Shown here: positions 5,845 to 8,882 of the stretch, one piece after another
How positions within the stretch are numbered: position 1 is the first letter of the stretch
Layout of the letters: every line of letters begins with the position of its first letter
Source: an uncultured Eubacteriales bacterium
GTDB lineage: Bacteria; Bacillota; Clostridia; Oscillospirales; CAG-272
Direction of reading: 5' to 3'
Length of the DNA stretch: 8,882 bases
NCBI GenBank assembly: GCA_900547565.1
Contig: URHI01000080.1
Coordinates: 1 to 8,882, forward strand
Program-made: the position numbers and the translations under genes
The notes under the pieces: generated by a model
The model's database searches: none
The model's input: the letters and a program-made list of their open reading frames with translations, nothing else
Told to the model about the DNA's origin: nothing

Positions 5845-7359
5845 ATGACAAAAAAAATACTCATTATTGCGGTTACCGCCGTGATACTTGTCGCGGTGCT
5901 GGCAGTTTTTGCAGTTCTGGCACCCGGAAGCCGCAACAATGACAACGAACCGTCAGACAGCACCACACCCGCGCCGTCTGCTGACGGAGACAACACCGCC
6001 GGAAGCTCCGGCACACAAGACCCCGGTGTCGATATTCCCGATACGCTGAACTTCGGAAACCGTGACATTACATTTTTCATTTGGAGTGACCACACCATGA
6101 CCGAGTTTTATGCAGATGACGTTACCGGTAACACTATTTCCGATGAAATTCACGAACGTAATGCTCTGGTAGAGGAGCTGCTCGGCGTCAGGCTCAATTA
6201 CATTTCCGAGCCGGGCAATACAGACCATATGTCTGATTTTATCAAAAAGGCCGAAACAGATCTGTCCAGCGGTGCCTGCGAGTACGATATCATCGCCGGA
6301 TACAGCCGTACCGCTCCTGCCATGGCGCTGTCGGGTAAGCTCGCCGAGCTTACCTCGATGGACTATCTCAATTTTGACAAGCCCTGGTGGCCGTCAACGC
6401 TCATTGACGAATGTACCGTCAACAACAAGCTGTATTTTTGCTCCGGAGATATCTCCACCAACCTGCTGTGGATGATGGTTGCAACCTTTTTCAACAAGGA
6501 TCTTATTAATCAGTACGGACTTGAGAATCCTTACGATCTGGTAAATAACAATCAGTGGACGCTCGACAAAATGCTCGAAATGTGCGCCGGACGCTATAGC
6601 GATACCGACGGTGCCGGTACAAAGGACAGAGGAGACACGTTCGGATATGTGCTGTATAATATCAATGCCGACGCCTTCATCAACGCGGCCGGCTTCACTG
6701 CACTGAAAAAGGACAACACGGGTCATATAATCATTTCTCCCGACATGACCGATCAGCGCCTCTATTCGCTTATCGATAAAGTCGGTGAGTTCATCAACGG
6801 CCCGGATGTGTTTTATGAAAACAGCACCAAGGTGCGTGATATCTTCTTCGAGGAGCGCTCGCTGTTTACCACTGACCGCTGCTTTATAGTTGCCGGTAAG
6901 GATAACGGCGCAAGTGACGCCAAGATCGAATTCGAGTACGGCATAATCCCCAACCCCAAATATTCGACCGACCAGCAGAACTTCTGCACCAATGTCGGAC
7001 ATCCCTACACCATGTATGCGATCTCTGTAGGTGTCAAGGGTGACAATGTCGATGCATGCGCCGCTACAATTGAAATGCTGGCATACCAGAGCTACAAAAT
7101 GGTTACGCCCGCAGTGTTTGAGTCGGCTATGAAGGTCAAGTACGCAAGCGACGACACCGCGTCTGTTATGTACGATATTCTCCGCAGCACCGTTGTGTTT
7201 GATCTCGGCAGACTGTATTCAAATCAGATTGGCGATGTCTACGCGACCATCCGTGCGCAGATGTTCAACAACTCCAAGACATTTGCATCACAGTACAAGG
7301 TTACGGAAAAGCTGATGAGCGCGGGTATCAAAACCATTTCCGCCGCCTTTGAAGACTAA
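5845..7359 (+). CDS. Extracellular solute-binding protein homologue, membrane-tethered, no lipobox
   Basis: This 504-residue protein resembles the extracellular solute-binding proteins (family 1 type) of carbohydrate ABC transporters. It should display a sugar-binding lobe on the outer face of the cytoplasmic membrane. Residues 5-26 form one hydrophobic segment after KK, and 27-66 are a low-complexity Ser/Thr/Pro/Asp linker containing STTPAPS. The binding domain runs from about 69 to the end. Features such as YDIIAGYSRTAPAMA, the PWWP segment, SGDIS and ATFFNKDL recall the large paralogous group of these proteins in gut Clostridia. Unlike usual Gram-positive members it has no cysteine at the end of the hydrophobic stretch, which ends VLAPGSRN, so it cannot be a conventional lipoprotein and is probably held by an uncleaved N-terminal helix. 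No permease genes follow; a GLUG surface protein does. The ligand is unknown, presumably the glycan processed by the neighbouring enzymes. Confidence 0.85.
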   Translation: MTKKILIIAVTAVILVAVLAVFAVLAPGSRNNDNEPSDSTTPAPSADGDNTAGSSGTQDPGVDIPDTLNFGNRDITFFIWSDHTMTEFYADDVTGNTISDEIHERNALVEELLGVRLNYISEPGNTDHMSDFIKKAETDLSSGACEYDIIAGYSRTAPAMALSGKLAELTSMDYLNFDKPWWPSTLIDECTVNNKLYFCSGDISTNLLWMMVATFFNKDLINQYGLENPYDLVNNNQWTLDKMLEMCAGRYSDTDGAGTKDRGDTFGYVLYNINADAFINAAGFTALKKDNTGHIIISPDMTDQRLYSLIDKVGEFINGPDVFYENSTKVRDIFFEERSLFTTDRCFIVAGKDNGASDAKIEFEYGIIPNPKYSTDQQNFCTNVGHPYTMYAISVGVKGDNVDACAATIEMLAYQSYKMVTPAVFESAMKVKYASDDTASVMYDILRSTVVFDLGRLYSNQIGDVYATIRAQMFNNSKTFASQYKVTEKLMSAGIKTISAAFED

Positions 7360-7366
7360 TGATTTC

Positions 7367-7372
7367 GGGAGG
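7367..7372 (+). promoter_or_regulatory. Ribosome binding site of the GLUG protein gene
   Basis: GGGAGG lies 9 nt before the ATG at 7382. An out-of-frame ATG at 7374 is too close to the site to compete. The gap from the preceding stop is 22 nt, with no terminator or promoter, so the gene is probably cotranscribed with the solute-binding protein. Confidence 0.65.
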
Positions 7373-7381
7373 TATGATTAA

Positions 7382-8878
7382 ATGAAGAAATTCACATCGG
7401 TCATATTGGCGTTGCTTGTAATACTGTCCTGCGCTACGGTGTTTACGTTCGGAACGTCGGCAGCCTGGGACGGCAGTGTTTCGGTCGATTTCGCCGGCGG
7501 TAACGGAACCGAAAAAGAGCCGTTTGAAATAGCATCTGCCCAGGACCTTGCGCTTTTGGCAAAAAAGGTCAACGAAGAAGGAAATTCGTTTGAGGGCGTA
7601 TATTTTAAAATGACCGCCGATATCGACCTCGGCGGAACACCGTGGACCTCCATAGGAACGGCGGTTGAGTCTGTCAATGTGTTTATGGGACATTTCGACG
7701 GCAGCGGTTACACCGTTTCAGGCCTTACCATGGAGGAGACTACCAACAATACCGGTCTGTTCGGCCGTATTTCCGGTGCAGTTGTCGAAAACCTGACTGT
7801 CAAGGGCAGTAAGGTTGTCGGTGCAAAATACACCGGCGGTATCGTGGGATATGCTATCAAGGGCAGTACGGTCTATAACTGCCACACCGAGATCGACCAA
7901 ATAGAAGGTATCACGATCGGCGGTATTGTAGGGCGCTCGCAGGATGCCGCGGCAGACGGTTCTGTTAACGTCATCAAGGGTTGTACCTCCAAGTCCAACC
8001 TCAGACTGCTGCCCGGAACTAACAATGTGTTCGCCGGCGGTATGGTCGGCGCGTCCGGTGCAACTGAGATCAGCTGGTGCGGCAACTACGGCAACATCAA
8101 CGGACCGGAGGGGGCCACTAAACTTATGTGTGCCGGCGGTATTGTTGGTATTCAGGGCGCTTACGGCGCAACGACAAATGTGCGCAACTGTTTCAATTTG
8201 GGTGATATCAGCATTTTGTCTACGGCGGATGCGACGTATGCCGGCGGAATTGTAGGCCGTGCGGCGCATGTCACGGCTGAAACCTATATTGAGAACTGCT
8301 TCTCAACCGGCAAAACATCAGTCGTAGATTTGACAGGCGTCGATCTTGACGAAAAGCACGGCAGTCTTATCGGCCACATACGCTATGTGGCTTTCGTGAG
8401 CAACTGCTACACAAGCGTGCCGATCAGCGAGTGCGCAGAGGTGGGTTTTGATCCCAATGTCTGCATTGAGACCGGCAACATTACTGTTCTGTCCGAGGCT
8501 CAGATGAAGGGCAAGGATGCTGTTACAAACATGAAGCTTGGCTCGGGATGGGTTGCCGATGCGGCCGGCTATCCTACGATTGATGTGAGTGCCATCAAGG
8601 ATGAGCAGACCACCGTCGAGCAGACGACTCCGGCTCCGGTCGACACCACAACTCCGGCTCCGGTCGACACCACGACTCCGGCTCCGGTCGACACCACGAC
8701 TCCGGCTCCGGCTGACACTACCACTCAGGCTTCGGCACCGGCAGACACTACGACTACTGCGCCTCAAAGCGAATCTGACGGGGGACCAAACATATTTGTT
8801 ATACTTATTATCGTTGTGGTTGTATTGGCTGTGGGAGCTGTTGTTGTAGTTGTTGTTATGGACAAAAAGAAAAAATAA
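7382..8878 (+). CDS. GLUG-repeat cell-surface protein with Thr/Pro stalk and C-terminal membrane anchor
   Basis: This 498-residue secreted protein starts with a signal peptide: KK, then a hydrophobic core, with likely cleavage after A28 in TSAA-W. Residues 40-90 carry a lead-in typical of GLUG proteins (EPFEIASAQDLALLA, MTADIDLGG). Seven GLUG-type turns follow: NTGLFG (123-128), GGIVG (152-156), GGIVG (180-184), AGGMVG (218-223), AGGIVG (251-256), AGGIVG (287-292) and a diverged HGSLIG (326-331). Most are followed by a variant of a (N/S)C(F/Y/H) segment. Such arrays are expected to fold as a beta-solenoid used in adhesion or in binding polymers. Residues 416-458 are a Thr/Pro-rich stalk built of TPAPVDTT repeats. 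A 23-residue helix (471-493) and a KKKK tail anchor it in the membrane, with no LPxTG sorting signal. A binding or scaffold role is inferred from architecture. No catalytic residues were recognised. Confidence 0.85.
   Translation: MKKFTSVILALLVILSCATVFTFGTSAAWDGSVSVDFAGGNGTEKEPFEIASAQDLALLAKKVNEEGNSFEGVYFKMTADIDLGGTPWTSIGTAVESVNVFMGHFDGSGYTVSGLTMEETTNNTGLFGRISGAVVENLTVKGSKVVGAKYTGGIVGYAIKGSTVYNCHTEIDQIEGITIGGIVGRSQDAAADGSVNVIKGCTSKSNLRLLPGTNNVFAGGMVGASGATEISWCGNYGNINGPEGATKLMCAGGIVGIQGAYGATTNVRNCFNLGDISILSTADATYAGGIVGRAAHVTAETYIENCFSTGKTSVVDLTGVDLDEKHGSLIGHIRYVAFVSNCYTSVPISECAEVGFDPNVCIETGNITVLSEAQMKGKDAVTNMKLGSGWVADAAGYPTIDVSAIKDEQTTVEQTTPAPVDTTTPAPVDTTTPAPVDTTTPAPADTTTQASAPADTTTTAPQSESDGGPNIFVILIIVVVVLAVGAVVVVVVMDKKKK
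8627..8722 (+). repeat. 24-bp coding tandem repeat (TPAPVDTT x 4)
   Basis: Four consecutive 24-bp units each encode TPAPVDTT, the last reading TPAPADTT, in frame within the GLUG protein. Units 1-3 (8627-8650, 8651-8674, 8675-8698) are identical apart from the final base. Unit 4 (8699-8722) has a few substitutions, and a degenerate fifth copy (TQASAPADTT) follows. Each of the first three units carries a GTCGAC. The near-identity at synonymous positions points to recent duplication by slippage or recombination, so stalk length probably varies between strains in steps of eight residues. Confidence 0.9.
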
Positions 8879-8882
8879 AATT

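Noticed and set aside
7418..7433. Possible lipobox (ILSC, cysteine 17) in the GLUG protein
   Set aside because: Leu at -2 is atypical, the hydrophobic core continues past the cysteine, and a good signal peptidase I site follows at TSAA-W. The protein also has a C-terminal membrane anchor.
8318..8849. Arg/Ser-rich and Arg/Leu-rich repetitive ORFs on both strands at the 3' end
   Set aside because: These are out-of-frame readings of the TPAPVDTT-coding tandem repeat, and their repetitiveness is explained by it.

Overview
This window holds six consecutive plus-strand genes with short gaps: 82 and 105 nt at the first two junctions, then 16, 25 and 22 nt. It looks like a carbohydrate-utilisation locus. 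GC-rich coding sequence, strong AGGAGG-type ribosome binding sites, SigA-type promoters and a single-membrane style of surface proteins suggest a Gram-positive anaerobe of the Clostridia, probably an uncultured gut Oscillospirales or Christensenellales-type organism. That placement is inference from style, not from a marker gene. No RNA gene, insertion sequence, CRISPR array or convincing Rho-independent terminator was seen.

The first part (1-2959) begins with a perfect-consensus promoter (55-83). It drives a cytoplasmic glycoside hydrolase of family 2 (145-1860), followed by a zinc-dependent medium-chain polyol/sugar-alcohol dehydrogenase resembling GatD (1943-2959). The second part (2960-8878) begins with a 105-nt gap that carries a second promoter with an extended -10 (2996-3024), several overlapping inverted repeats that look like operators, and a small hairpin touching the next ribosome binding site. 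After it come a PF12831-type FAD-dependent oxidoreductase (3065-4930), a xylose-isomerase-like TIM-barrel sugar isomerase/epimerase (4947-5819), a membrane-tethered extracellular solute-binding-protein homologue (5845-7359) and a large GLUG-repeat surface protein with a Thr/Pro-rich stalk and C-terminal membrane anchor (7382-8878).

The inferred logic is that the two surface proteins bind a glycan or oligosaccharide outside the cell. The imported sugar is then trimmed by the GH2 enzyme and reshaped by two redox enzymes (one NAD/zinc, one FAD) and a metal-dependent isomerase/epimerase. No ABC permease, kinase, aldolase or regulator gene lies in the window, so transport and entry to central metabolism must be completed elsewhere. 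The substrate cannot be read from the sequence. The most notable points are the FAD-oxidoreductase/TIM-barrel pair, which could be an oxidation-dependent glycoside modification or cleavage module; the regulatory gap before it; and the two surface proteins, which share a TTPAP linker style and lack conventional lipoprotein or sortase anchors.
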